Shown here one piece after another: positions 9,188 to 19,086 of a DNA stretch of 64,000 nucleotides. Position numbers and translations under genes: made by a program. The DNA is from Bradyrhizobium sp. WSM3983 (GTDB lineage: Bacteria; Pseudomonadota; Alphaproteobacteria; Rhizobiales; Xanthobacteraceae), in the NCBI RefSeq assembly GCF_000473045.1, contig NZ_AXAY01000035.1, forward strand, positions 37,063-101,062. The letters run 5' to 3'. The notes under the pieces are model-generated. The model was not told where the DNA came from and made no database searches. It saw only the letters and a program-made list of their open reading frames with translations. Position 1 is the stretch's first letter. Every line of letters begins with the position of its first letter.

Positions 9188-9816
9188 GTCTGCAGATCGT
9201 AGTAACCGGCACAGATACCGGGATCGGAAAAACGGTTGTTTGCGCGGGCCTCGCGAATCTCCTCGGCGCGAACTACTGGAAGCCAATTCAGGCCGGCCTC
9301 GAAGGAGAGACCGATGCTGAGGTCGTTACGCGCCTGGGCAGTATCTCAGCCGATCGCATCGTGCCGGAGGTTTACCGCCTGCGGACACCGGCTTCTCCGC
9401 GCTATTCCGCCGAAATCGACGGAGTTCGCATCGACGCGGATTCGCTCCACGTGCCAAACACCGGCGAGCGACCGCTCGTGATCGAGGGGGCCGGCGGGCT
9501 AATGGTGCCACTGAACGGCAACACACTTTATATTGACATCTTCGAGCGCTGGCGGCTCCCCGTCCTGCTTTGCGCCAGCACGCGACTAGGGACGATCAAC
9601 CACTCGCTGCTCTCGATAGAGGCTCTGCGAAAGCGCCAGATCCATATTCTTGGGATAGCATTCATTGGCGAAAGAAATGCCGAAACTCAGAGTGCAATTC
9701 GCGAGATGGGGCGGGTGCGTTGGTTGGGGCGATTACCCTGGCTTTCGCCTCTCACACCAGACACGCTGCAGGCCGCGTTCAAAAGCTCATTTCGTGCTGA
9801 CGATTTCAAGCCATGA
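9184..9816 (+). CDS. bioD: Dethiobiotin synthetase
   Basis: A 210-residue ATP-dependent carboxylase that closes the ureido ring of dethiobiotin. The P-loop is GTDTGIGKT near the N terminus, and EGAGGLMVPL is the second conserved block. The ATG at 9184 overlaps the bioF stop. An in-frame GTG at 9175 is the alternative start. Its own stop overlaps the bioA start by four bases. Confidence 0.93.
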   Translation: MSLQIVVTGTDTGIGKTVVCAGLANLLGANYWKPIQAGLEGETDAEVVTRLGSISADRIVPEVYRLRTPASPRYSAEIDGVRIDADSLHVPNTGERPLVIEGAGGLMVPLNGNTLYIDIFERWRLPVLLCASTRLGTINHSLLSIEALRKRQIHILGIAFIGERNAETQSAIREMGRVRWLGRLPWLSPLTPDTLQAAFKSSFRADDFKP

Positions 9817-11078
9817 TGCCAACCAAGAAGTCGTCGATCTGGCATCCCTTCACCCAACACGCGCTTCGAGATGAAATGACAAGAGTTGTGCGTGGTGACG
9901 GCGCTTATCTTCATACCGGGGATGGCCGTCGAATCATCGATGCAATCTCATCCTGGTGGGTCGTGACCCACGGTCATTGCCATCCGCATATTGTGAGCGC
10001 GATTCAGGAACAGGCAAGCAAGCTCAACCAGATCATCTTCGCTGGCTACACCCACGATCCGGCCGAGGAGGTCGCGGCGCAACTTATGAAACTCGCACCC
10101 CGTGGTCTCGACCACGTCTTCTTCTCCGACAGTGGCTCGGCGAGCGTGGAAGTAGCCCTAAAAATGGCACTCGGCTATTGGCACAATATCGGCAAGCAGC
10201 GAATACGCATCGTGGTGATGCAACACTCCTATCACGGCGACACGGTTGGGGCGATGTCTGTGGGTGCTAGAGGCGTGTTCAACGCGGCATACGGGCCGCT
10301 ACTGTTCGACGTTACAGCAATCCCGTTCCCTGCGAGAGGTCGAGAGCAGGCGACGCTCGATGCGCTCGATGCTGCATGCCGAAACGAAATTCCGGCCGTC
10401 TTTATTGTGGAGCCTCTGATTTTGGGGGTCGGCGGAATGTTGATGTACCCCGCCTGGGTGCTAAGCGAAATGAAGCGCATCTGCGAGGCCTCGGACGTCC
10501 TGTTTATTGCCGACGAGGTCATGACAGGCTGGGGCCGTACCGGAACACTATTCGCCTGCGAGCAGGCCAATGTCATCCCCGATATCGCCTGCTATTCGAA
10601 AGGCCTCACCGGAGGGGCGCTCCCACTGGCAGTGACGCTCTGCCGTGCGGATATATTCGACGCGCATTACTCGAAAGATCGTACGCGTACGTTCTTTCAT
10701 TCCAGTTCATATACGGCGAATCCAGTGGCCTGCGCCGCCGCAAAAGCGAGTCTGGATCTGTGGCAAGATCAAGAATCTCGCCAGCGCGTCGCGTCGGTTG
10801 CCGCGATGCAAGAGCATGCAATCGACCCATTCCGCGCCGATCCGCGCTTTGCAAACGTCCGTCGGACCGGCACCATCACAGCGCTCGATCTGGAAACGAG
10901 CGATCCGGGCTATCTGGCAAACATTGGTCCGAAGCTTCAGGCCTTCTTGGAGGGCCGAAATCTCTTGCTCCGCCCACTCGGCAACACGATCTACGTGATG
11001 CCGCCTTATTGCGTCACGGCGGCAGATCTTGATCAAATCTACGCTGGTATCAGGGATGCTGCCGATGCGCTGGCTTGA
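9813..11078 (+). CDS. bioA: Adenosylmethionine-8-amino-7-oxononanoate aminotransferase
   Basis: A 421-residue class III PLP aminotransferase. It opens with IWHPFTQ, has SSWWVVTHGHCHP, the DEVMTGWGRTG block and the PLP lysine in YSKGLTGGALPL, all characteristic of BioA. It converts KAPA to DAPA. It is coupled to bioD by ATGA overlap and is the last bio gene. No bioZ-like ketoacyl synthase gene follows, unlike the bioBFDAZ order recalled from other rhizobial islands. Confidence 0.95.
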   Translation: MMPTKKSSIWHPFTQHALRDEMTRVVRGDGAYLHTGDGRRIIDAISSWWVVTHGHCHPHIVSAIQEQASKLNQIIFAGYTHDPAEEVAAQLMKLAPRGLDHVFFSDSGSASVEVALKMALGYWHNIGKQRIRIVVMQHSYHGDTVGAMSVGARGVFNAAYGPLLFDVTAIPFPARGREQATLDALDAACRNEIPAVFIVEPLILGVGGMLMYPAWVLSEMKRICEASDVLFIADEVMTGWGRTGTLFACEQANVIPDIACYSKGLTGGALPLAVTLCRADIFDAHYSKDRTRTFFHSSSYTANPVACAAAKASLDLWQDQESRQRVASVAAMQEHAIDPFRADPRFANVRRTGTITALDLETSDPGYLANIGPKLQAFLEGRNLLLRPLGNTIYVMPPYCVTAADLDQIYAGIRDAADALA

Positions 11079-11477
11079 AGGTGCGGCTCGAGCGCGTCTA
11101 ACGGAACCCAGCTGCGGCCGTAAGGTGAATATGCTGGCCGAACCTGAACCTGCCGGAGGCTTTGGCAAGGGGGCCGAGCCGCTGTCGCAGAGATGTCCGA
11201 CGCTGTACCCCCGGCGCAAGCTCGCCAGATGTGCGGAGAGCGGTAGCGTGCCGACGTGGCGGTGCCCGGCGCGTTGCAAAGTCGGTCCGCGTAACGAAAT
11301 GGTGGCAACAAAGTTTCCGTTTTTGATGATTGCGCAATCATTAGATGTTTCTATCTGTCCGCCGCCGGCTTTGGAAATGTGGTTATTCGTTTCGCCTGCA
11401 CCATTGACAGTCTTCTCTCAGCTTCCGTAGGTAGCCCCGAGTCCGGGATGCGGGCAGCGGAGCGGTCGGGATCTAAG
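11079..11477. other. Intergenic region between bioA and panB
   Basis: About 400 bases with no supported gene on either strand. The position is where bioZ lies in some rhizobial bio operons, but no recognisable ketoacyl synthase remnant could be read. A promoter for panB-panC may be here; no clear motif was found. Confidence 0.5.
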
Positions 11478-12341
11478 ATGAGCCACATTTCAGAGCAGCC
11501 TGTTGAACGTGTCACGATTCCAGTGCTGCAGCGGTGTAAGGACGAAGGGCGTCGTATCGTAATGACGACAGCCTACGATGCGGTCACCGCGCGCATCGCC
11601 GATTCCATCGTCGATGTCATCCTGATCGGAGACAGCGTTGGCAATGTCTGCCTCGGATTTGATAACACGCTGCCGGTCAGTATGGCCATGATGAACCATC
11701 ACCTGGATGCTGTTGCGCGCACAAGAGCGCGTGCCCTGCTCGTTGCCGACATGCCATTTCTCAGCTTTCACCTCGGCATTGAGGAGACGATACGCAACGC
11801 CGGAGGCTTTCTGCAGCGTGGCGCGGCAGCGGTTAAGCTCGAAGGGGGCGCGAAGCGCATCGAAATGGTCCGTGCTCTCGTCGATTGCGAAATTCCTGTA
11901 ATGGGTCATCTCGGTCTCACTCCGCAGAGTGTCAATGTCATGGGTGGATTCAAGGTACAGGGCCGGAAAGCCGACGATGCTCTGCGCCTGCTCGACGACG
12001 CTCACCGTCTGCAGGAGGCCGGATGCTTCGCTCTGGTCCTGGAGGGGGTCCCGGCGGAGCTCGCCGCGCGCGCGACCGAATTCCTGACAATACCAACCAT
12101 TGGAATTGGCGCGGGTCCCAGTTGCGCGGGCCAGGTGCTCGTATTCCATGATGTCCTGGGATTGACTGAAGGTCATCGGCCGAAATTCGTTCGCGCCTAT
12201 GCAGAGGGTTTTCAGCTGCTGCAGGAGGCGCTGTCGCGCTGGGCCGCAGATGTCCGCAGCGGCGTATTCCCGGGACCGAAGGAGTCCTATCGGCTTCCAG
12301 AGGGCCTTGCCGAGACGATCGCAACCTGGACCCCCACCTAG
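11478..12341 (+). CDS. panB: 3-methyl-2-oxobutanoate hydroxymethyltransferase
   Basis: A 287-residue TIM-barrel enzyme that makes ketopantoate from ketoisovalerate and methylene-tetrahydrofolate. The metal-binding and catalytic blocks MTTAYDA, LIGDSVGNV, DMPFLSF, KLEGG, GHLGLTPQ and GIGAGP are all present. The start at 11478 (MSHISEQ) is preferred over an in-frame ATG at 11379. It is four bases upstream of panC. No panE is visible in the window. Confidence 0.95.
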   Translation: MSHISEQPVERVTIPVLQRCKDEGRRIVMTTAYDAVTARIADSIVDVILIGDSVGNVCLGFDNTLPVSMAMMNHHLDAVARTRARALLVADMPFLSFHLGIEETIRNAGGFLQRGAAAVKLEGGAKRIEMVRALVDCEIPVMGHLGLTPQSVNVMGGFKVQGRKADDALRLLDDAHRLQEAGCFALVLEGVPAELAARATEFLTIPTIGIGAGPSCAGQVLVFHDVLGLTEGHRPKFVRAYAEGFQLLQEALSRWAADVRSGVFPGPKESYRLPEGLAETIATWTPT

Positions 12342-12345
12342 CCTG

Positions 12346-13212
12346 ATGTACAGCCAAGAAATGCAGACAATCACGACAGTCGCTGAACTTCGTCGCGCTC
12401 TTGCAAACGCCCGCCGGGCCGGTCAACGCGTTGGATTCGTGCCGACTATGGGCTATTTGCACGAAGGTCACCTGGCGCTGGTCGAAGCCAGCCGGGCGCA
12501 ATCTGACCTCACCGTCCTCAGCATCTTCGTGAACCCCACTCAGTTCGCACCAAACGAGGATCTCAGCACCTATCCGCGCGACTTGACGCGCGATGAGAAA
12601 CTGTGCCGCGGCGCCGATGTTGCCATCGTCTTTGCGCCGGATGCGAGGGAAGTCTATCCGGCACGCTTTGAGACCTTCGTCGAGCCGGGCGACCTGGCAA
12701 AGCCGCTCTGCGGAGCGTTCAGGCCCGGACACTTTCGCGGTGTCGCAACCGTAGTCTGCAAACTGCTCAACATGGTGCAGCCGAATGTCGCGTTTTTTGG
12801 ACAGAAGGATTTTCAACAATGCGCGGTCGTGCGTCACATGGCACTTGATCTCGATCTTCCGATCGAGATCGTTACCGTGCCAACGGTCCGGGAAGCGGAT
12901 GGGCTCGCGATGAGCAGTCGCAACCGCTATCTCAGCGAGGAAGAACGTCGGCGGGCTGGCGCCATCAGCCGTGGACTGTTCGCCGCAGCGGACAAGTTCC
13001 GCTCAGGAGAACGCGACGTCGAAAAGCTGCTTGCAATCGCCAAAGGGCATTTGAACGAGGTCGATCGGCTGCAATACCTTGAGCTTGTCGACCATGATTC
13101 GTTCAAGGCCGCCAAAAGTCCGCTAAGCCACCCGGCGGCACTGTGTGCCGCAGCCTACGTAGGCTCGACCCGGCTGATCGACAATGTGATACTGGCGTTA
13201 CCAACTTCCTAG
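12346..13212 (+). CDS. panC: Pantoate-beta-alanine ligase
   Basis: A 288-residue pantothenate synthetase. It carries PTMGYLHEGH (the HIGH-type nucleotide-binding motif), FVNPTQF, GQKDFQQ and MSSRNRYL, all family signatures. It joins pantoate and beta-alanine using ATP. Together with panB and panD it completes the committed pantothenate steps except ketopantoate reduction. An ATG at 12361 is an alternative start five codons later. No terminator was recognised downstream. Confidence 0.95.
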   Translation: MYSQEMQTITTVAELRRALANARRAGQRVGFVPTMGYLHEGHLALVEASRAQSDLTVLSIFVNPTQFAPNEDLSTYPRDLTRDEKLCRGADVAIVFAPDAREVYPARFETFVEPGDLAKPLCGAFRPGHFRGVATVVCKLLNMVQPNVAFFGQKDFQQCAVVRHMALDLDLPIEIVTVPTVREADGLAMSSRNRYLSEEERRRAGAISRGLFAAADKFRSGERDVEKLLAIAKGHLNEVDRLQYLELVDHDSFKAAKSPLSHPAALCAAAYVGSTRLIDNVILALPTS

Positions 13213-14027
13213 CACCAGCACGAGCGGATTGAGTGCGGCGAAATCCGTCGGCAACACGTGCGCGAACGCGGAATTTAAGCGTCGTGTTGGGATAAGTTGC
13301 ATTAATCAACATCGAGATGTCGTTACGATGCAGGGTTAGGCGCAGCCCCGTTTCACGACCCGACCGTTGCGCGGGGCGGCAACAATGACGTGGTCAAACT
13401 CGTCTCAGTTCGTCGGCGCGGCATAGGAGCAGGACATGGCTGGCCATTTCTACCGACTCCGCATGGGCGCGTATGCTGAGACATTGTTTCGGTGCAGCAA
13501 GCGCGAGAAGCTGCAAATGATCTGGCTGCAGTGCAATTTGATGCGGCTCGGGAGTGAAGTCATACGATCCGAGCACTGGTCCATCGCGGCAGACCAGCCA
13601 GTTCGGCATGAACACGGCGCGGCGCGAACCGACCCCAGAGGTAAGACGGCCCTGGGCGACCTCAAACAGATCTGCCGCGAAGCGCATTCAGAAGCGCCGA
13701 CCATGTGGAGGCCGGCGTGAACAATAACGAATTGTCGTTCTCTGAACAGCCTGGTGAGCTGTCGCACTGGGCGAAGCCCAACTTGTCTATGTTTTTGACA
13801 AAAGCGCGGAGATTTCCAAAGCGAGCGGCTGCGCAGTGCCCCTGCTGCTGGAAGACAAGCGTGCGCCTACAAACGCGAATTCAGGATTCTGAAATCAATC
13901 TAAATTAGCAAGCCAGTCATCAACGAGCAAAGCAGGCCAGCTCCCGTTCTGCTCGATACCGATCACGCCCGTCGGACCGGCGACAACCAGCACTGCACCG
14001 GGCGCATAAAATTCATCACGGGGTAAA
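13213..14027. other. Gene-poor stretch before the chemotaxis receptor
   Basis: About 800 bases. Overlapping open frames exist on both strands between 13394 and 13767, but none has a recognisable domain. It could hold a decayed gene. Confidence 0.45.
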
Positions 14028-16022
14028 ATGACCGGAGTAGCGAGCAGAATTATCGGGCAGTTGAGGAGTTGCCGGGGCTTTCGCGTTGGGTTGCGCGGCC
14101 AGATGGCACTGCTCGGGATTTCGGGAGTTGTTGTCACAGGTGCACTCTGCGCTGCCGCCCTGAACTACGCGAGCCTGGTCCAGAGCGAGACGAATGACAG
14201 CAACAAATTCAAAGGTCATGTCGCATCGCTGTCACAAAGCTTCCTGGTGTCACGACAAATCACGAACGACTTCCTGCGCAAGCCCAGCGAAATGACAATC
14301 ACGAAGCATGCGAAGAGCCATGAGGAGCAGCTCGCAGACCTGAGTTGGGTCGAAGCATTTGTGTCGGCTCTGCCCGACCACGACCCACGGAAGGAAGCGA
14401 CCGCGTTGCGGTCCGTGATCAATCTCTATGCGACCCGCTTTCGAAACGTGGTCTCGGCGCAACGCAATCTCGGCTTCAACGAAGATGATGGATTTCAGGG
14501 CAAGCTGCGCAAGGCCGTGCACGCCATCGAGCAACGTCTGGCCGACCTGAACCAGTCACGCCTCACGATCCTGATGCTGACGATGCGCCGGCACGAGAAA
14601 GACTTCATCCTTCGTGGCGAAGACAAAGATGGGGATCAACTGGCTGACAGGGAGGCGGAATTCGAAACCGCACTTGCTCAGGCGAGCCTACCTCCGGAGA
14701 CGAGATCCCAACTGCTCGAGCTGATCCGCGCATACAAGTCGAGCTTTGTGTCCTTCATGGTGACGCAGCAGGCGCTGAGCGATCAGGCCGACGATCTCGA
14801 GCAAATCTACGACCGCATCAGCCCGGCGCTCGCAAAGATCATGGCCGCCGCTGACATGCGCTCGCGGGCTGCGGAAATGCAAGCTGAACAAATTCAGCGG
14901 AAGCTGATTTGGCTGATCGGGTTTGCAACGTTGCTCGTTGGCCTGCTCGCGTTGCTGTTCGGACGGCGCGTCGCACAGACCGTCGCTTCGATGACGGCGG
15001 CCATGCGCCAGCTCGGCGAGGGTCGGTTCGACGTCGTGCTGCCAGGCCTTGGCCGTAAGGATGAACTTGGCGAGATGGCCGCAGCGGTCGAACTGTTCAA
15101 GCTGAAAGCGCGCGAGAAGGCGCAAGCCGAAATCGATGTCAAGGCTGAACAGGATCGTACCGCCGCCGAGCAGCGCAAAGCCGATATCGCTCGGCTCGCC
15201 GGCGAATTCGAAACCGCTGTGGGCAAGGTCATCGATACGGTCTCCTCTGCCTCCTCAGATCTTGAAGCCTCCGCCCGCAGCCTTACCTGCACCGCTGATC
15301 ACGGCCGGCAACTCTCAGTCGAAGTCGCCAGCTCATCGGAGCAAGCGTCTGCCAATGTTCAGCTTGTCGCGACAGCGACGGGCGAAATGGCGGCAACGAT
15401 TGCCAACATCGGCCGGCAGGTCGAAGAGGCCGCCAATATCGCGCGCGAAGCGGTCCGCAGGGCCGAACTCAGCGATCAGCGCATGGCCGGTTTGGCGGCT
15501 GCGGCGGACCGGATCGGCAGCGTGGTCCAGCTGATCGCCGCGATTGCGCGGCAGACCAATTTGCTCGCGCTGAACGCGGCAATTGAAGCTGCGCGCGCCG
15601 GCGATCTCGGCAGAGGTTTCGCAGTTGTCGCTGATGAAGTGAAGTCTCTCGCAACGCAAACGGCGCATGCGACCGTCGAGATCAGCGAGCACATTGACGG
15701 CATTCAGACGGCAACGACTGACTCGGTCGGCGCGATTGCCGATATCGGCGTCATTATCGGCCGCATTTCGGAGATCGCCGTGACCGTTGTCAACTCCATC
15801 GCGGAGCAGGGAGCAACAACCAAGAACATCGCGTCAAATTTGCAGGAAGCGGCCGCCAGAACCAGTCAGGTGGCGGCGAGCGCCATTGAAGTAACCAACG
15901 GCGCAATGGATACAGGAGGGGCCTCGATGCAGGTGCTGATGTCTGCCGAGCTTCTGTCTGGGGAAAGCGCTCGGCTGAGGCGCGAGCTCGGCAGCTTCCT
16001 CGGCAGGGTCCAGGCGGCTTAA
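14028..16022 (+). CDS. Methyl-accepting chemotaxis protein with HBM-type sensor
   Basis: A 664-residue inner-membrane chemoreceptor. There is one membrane span near residues 25-46, a periplasmic region to about 290, a second span near 292-312, then HAMP (about 313-366) and a cytoplasmic signalling domain (about 420-640) with AAIEAARAGDLGRGFAVVA. The periplasmic part is all-helical and contains LMLTMRRHEKDFILRGEDKD, which resembles the helical bimodular (HBM) sensor known to bind organic acids in other receptors. It stands alone, with no che genes nearby. The ligand is inferred only. Confidence 0.88.
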   Translation: MTGVASRIIGQLRSCRGFRVGLRGQMALLGISGVVVTGALCAAALNYASLVQSETNDSNKFKGHVASLSQSFLVSRQITNDFLRKPSEMTITKHAKSHEEQLADLSWVEAFVSALPDHDPRKEATALRSVINLYATRFRNVVSAQRNLGFNEDDGFQGKLRKAVHAIEQRLADLNQSRLTILMLTMRRHEKDFILRGEDKDGDQLADREAEFETALAQASLPPETRSQLLELIRAYKSSFVSFMVTQQALSDQADDLEQIYDRISPALAKIMAAADMRSRAAEMQAEQIQRKLIWLIGFATLLVGLLALLFGRRVAQTVASMTAAMRQLGEGRFDVVLPGLGRKDELGEMAAAVELFKLKAREKAQAEIDVKAEQDRTAAEQRKADIARLAGEFETAVGKVIDTVSSASSDLEASARSLTCTADHGRQLSVEVASSSEQASANVQLVATATGEMAATIANIGRQVEEAANIAREAVRRAELSDQRMAGLAAAADRIGSVVQLIAAIARQTNLLALNAAIEAARAGDLGRGFAVVADEVKSLATQTAHATVEISEHIDGIQTATTDSVGAIADIGVIIGRISEIAVTVVNSIAEQGATTKNIASNLQEAAARTSQVAASAIEVTNGAMDTGGASMQVLMSAELLSGESARLRRELGSFLGRVQAA

Positions 16023-16199
16023 GCTGACATTTCAACGGCACGAGCCGCCGGAGCCGGAACATCGATGCGTTTTCGAAGACTACTCCAGCTGCTTTAAGGC
16101 AATGGTGCGGGCGAAAGCGTCTTCACGTGCGCGACCCGAGCCGTCGCGCCTCCTGTCCTCGGAGTACCCGCCTGCACAGGAGATGACACCTAGCTCCTC

Positions 16200-16394
16200 T
16201 CATCGTGATCCATGTTCCATGCTTGATCGCTCTTGCTCCAGAGCTTCCATACCGTTTCGATGCAGCCAAAGAAGCGCCCTTGCGAGCTGACGAAGATCGT
16301 TTCGGCTCGCACCAGCGGGCAGTCGCCGTGCGCGACGAAGAGCATCCGCAGCTTGCTTCTCCAAAAGCGATAGTTCCCGCTCTGTCATCGTCAC
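16200..16394 (-). CDS. Small conserved hypothetical protein
   Basis: A 64-residue, mostly helical, charged protein starting MTMTERELSLLEKQAADAL and containing LPAGASRNDLRQLARALLWL. From memory, short proteins with this pattern are common in Bradyrhizobium genomes. Function unknown. It overlaps less plausible, Arg/Ser-rich frames on both strands. Confidence 0.55.
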   Translation of the reverse strand: MTMTERELSLLEKQAADALRRARRLPAGASRNDLRQLARALLWLHRNGMEALEQERSSMEHGSR

Positions 16395-17216
16395 TTGACC
16401 GATCTACACTCACTCATACCGCACGTTTGCTGAGTTGGCCCAACGGCACTCGTGCGCGGACTCGGACAGCAGTCGCAGATCTCAAGCATGCCGGCCTCTG
16501 CGCCCGCGCCATGTTTGCAGGCTAGGGTACGTTGACGAGTGGCATGGGCGCGGTCGGTCCCGGCTCGAAACCATCCTGGTGGCGGCCATGGACCGGCAGC
16601 GCAATTGCAAAGGTCACGAGCGGAATGATGGAGTCCACGCATGGCAAAAAGCATACTCCGGTAGCAGTATCGGATTTATGAATCTCCTCGCACTCCGGAG
16701 TGTCTGAGAATCGGCGTGCAAACCTCGTGACCTCTAGATCAGACGAGCATGTCGGGCCGCAGAGACAGACCGACTTAGGTTCGTCCTTCTGGATCCTCAA
16801 CGCCCTCTTCGGTTGCAAAACGGCGCGCGGTCACCTCAGCGCGCTGGAAAGAAGCATGTCTTCCTGACAACAGCAGGAATAGTGCACACGATTCGAATAA
16901 TCATTTATGCGTTCGTCGGTCAAACCGCGAGGGCAGCAATGGGGCTCATGTTCTTCGCCGCAACGGAAAGCGATGTATGCCCAATCACGACTTCGTCTCG
17001 GGTAGCCTCCTTGCACTGACCGCTGGTGGGGTTGCGCTGCTCTGCTCGAGCCTGCTTGCCTTGGCATTGATCTAAAGCCAGTGCGCTGGTTGGTTACGTG
17101 CCTTGCGTTCGGGCGTCTTTTAATGCGAATCTGCCGGCGAACCCGGCCGGTCGGATGCCAATCACTATGGTTGGAACGGGACACCAAGTTCGTTGGATGT
17201 ATACGGCGGAGGGGAA
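16395..17216. other. Gene-poor stretch
   Basis: About 820 bases with only short, mutually overlapping frames and no motif recognised. Confidence 0.45.
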
Positions 17217-17462
17217 ATGATCAGATCGATGTTTGCAGCGTGTTTGTTGACTTGTTCCGTTGGTGCGGCGCAAGCGCAATACCTCGGTACGGGTTCTAAC
17301 CCAAACAACCACGGCGTCTCGGGTTATACCCGCAGCAATGGGACTTATGTGCAGCCGTACACGGCGACAAATCCGAATAGCACTCAGCGCGACAACTACG
17401 GCACCAGCGGCAACTACAACCCGAGCACTGGCACATTTGGCCATCGCTCGGCGCGGTATTGA
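17217..17462 (+). CDS. Small secreted Asn/Tyr/Gly-rich protein
   Basis: An 81-residue protein with a clear signal peptide (MIRSMFAACLLTCSVGAAQA, cleavage likely after AQA). The mature part is rich in Asn, Tyr, Gly, Ser and Thr (for example GYTRSNGTYVQPY). The start at 17217 has CGGAGGGGAA immediately upstream. Such short exported proteins are common in Bradyrhizobium; a cell-envelope or periplasmic location is expected. Function unknown. The next small gene starts 11 bases after the stop. Confidence 0.65.
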   Translation: MIRSMFAACLLTCSVGAAQAQYLGTGSNPNNHGVSGYTRSNGTYVQPYTATNPNSTQRDNYGTSGNYNPSTGTFGHRSARY

Positions 17463-17473
17463 AAGTCGCCGCG

Positions 17474-17677
17474 ATGGCCAAGTCAACGCGTAACACCGGC
17501 AAGCCTTGGACGGCCCAGGACGTCCGGCAGCTCAAACAGCTGGCAAAAGGCAACACGCCCACGCGCGTTATCGGGCTCAAGCTCGGCCGGACCGAGACCG
17601 CAATCTACGGGAAGGCCTCATCGGAAGGCATCTCCCTTAGCCCCACAAACCAAAGCCCCTACAATCGCAAGAAGTGA
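17474..17677 (+). CDS. Small conserved basic protein
   Basis: A 67-residue basic protein starting MAKSTRNTGKPWTAQDVRQL. The WTAQDVRQLKQLAKGNTPTRVIGLKLGRTETAI segment resembles a SANT/Myb- or homeodomain-like helix-turn-helix found in short rhizobial proteins. It lies 11 bases after the secreted protein. A nucleic-acid-binding role is only suggested by composition and helical pattern. Confidence 0.65.
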   Translation: MAKSTRNTGKPWTAQDVRQLKQLAKGNTPTRVIGLKLGRTETAIYGKASSEGISLSPTNQSPYNRKK

Positions 17678-17715
17678 GTGGCTATGCCGGTATGCCCCAG
17701 TGAGCGCGTTAAGTC

Positions 17716-18547
17716 GTGAAGCACCTGGGCCGTGCGGTAATGCCGAGGATGGGCCTGCACAAAACGGCTTCACGACTCGCTGGCGCTGCGACGGCGCTGC
17801 TGACCGGGATTGCCGTGGCAAACGCGGCCGATTGCTCTGGCAAGCATGCGCTTGGAACGTCGCGCGTGCTCGCTGTCGATGCAAAAACCTATCCCCCCGT
17901 CGGCCTAAAAAGCTTTGCGCAGACCTTGCCCTTAGCCGACCATGAGATCGCTCTCACTTTCAATGACGGGCCGAGGCCCCCAAACACGCAGAAGGTGCTG
18001 GCCGCGCTCACGCAGGAGTACGTGCGGGCCACCTTCTTCCTCGTCGGCAAGTCTTCCGCCGAATTTCCCGAGCTTGCATATCGCTGCCGAGGGCCACACT
18101 GTCGCGCACCATAGTTGGTCGCATCCGATGATGTCTCAGATCAGCTTCGAGCAGGCGAAGGAAGACATCGATCGCGGAATCGCGGCCGATGAGATGGCGC
18201 TAAACGGCACGTCGACCAAAACGTCCTCAACGCCGTTCTTTCGCTTCCCCTATTTCGACTCGACGCCTGCGACGCTCGACCTCCTGCAGTCACGTGGCAT
18301 CCTTGTCTTTGGCGCCGATCTTTGGGCGGCCGATTGGGAAAACATGACCCCGGAGCAGGAATTGAAGAAGATGATCGAGCAATTCGAGATCACCAAAAGG
18401 GGAATCATTCTGCTGCTCGATCCGCAGCCGCGGACGACAGCTATGATGCCCACGTTCCTGCGCTACCTGCACGACCAAGGCTATCGGATCGTACACTTGG
18501 TGCCGGCTGCTGCCCCGGTTCAGACGCACGCCGACGGAGCTCATTGA
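17716..18547 (+). pseudogene. Frameshifted polysaccharide deacetylase (NodB-fold)
   Basis: Two overlapping frames together encode one polysaccharide deacetylase. The first (from 17716) has a signal peptide and the NodB-fold motif 1 as ALTFNDGP, where the usual TFDDGP catalytic Asp is Asn. The second (ending 18547) continues with EGHTVAHHSWSHP, the metal-binding HxxxH motif, then FRFPYFD. The switch occurs near 18075-18085 and looks like a loss of several bases. With a frameshift and a changed catalytic residue, the gene is probably inactive. It is not the nodulation nodB gene, which lacks a signal peptide. A sequencing error could explain the frameshift but not the D-to-N change. Confidence 0.75.
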
Positions 18548-19086
18548 TGGTGCGAGAGCGGCTCTGAGTTCCGGCTCCGGAATCGCGGGTTGCGTAGAGT
18601 GCGGCTGCGTCCGCTGCAAAACGGTGATTTCTTCGCATCAGGCGCCATCGAGATCGCCATCGCCCCGCGACAATCGCCAGTCGCACAGGCCAGACGCCGT
18701 TCTCAATTGGGACACTCGCAATTCAAATTGGTGCAGACATACTTGCCTAACTGAGCATTTTCTGACGCTCTGATGCAACGACCAGAAAGAGGAGGTCGAG
18801 CTTTCCTCCGGAGTGCTTCGGGCAGTTAGCCCCTCAGGAAACAACAACGCCGCTCGCTTGAAATGAGTGCGAGCGGCGTCGCTCCAGCCCCGGGAGGATG
18901 ATGCAAAATCCCGGTAGCCGCTAAACTAGCATAACCTGTGCCAAAATACATGTTCTGAGGCGGGACACGCGCTGCGGCAGATGAGGACGCAATATCATAA
19001 TCCGCGACCATAGTCCGCGCTCTGCGCCCAGTTGTCCTCGCGTGACAAGCAACGCTTGGAGCGGCATGGGGCCTGATGCGGAAGTG
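18548..19086. other. Intergenic stretch with one hairpin
   Basis: About 540 bases. A hairpin with arms at 18848-18857 and 18869-18878 (CGCCGCTCGC stem) is followed on the minus strand by a T-rich run, so it could end a minus-strand transcript. A 61-codon minus-strand frame (18826-19011) covers it but has no recognisable domain. Confidence 0.4.

Noticed and set aside
13394..13767. Fragment of a regulator such as nodD
   Set aside because: I looked for NodD/LysR signatures in all frames and found none.
17716..18547. Nodulation gene nodB
   Set aside because: The protein has a signal peptide, a long N-terminal segment and lacks nodA/nodC neighbours; it is a general polysaccharide deacetylase and is broken.
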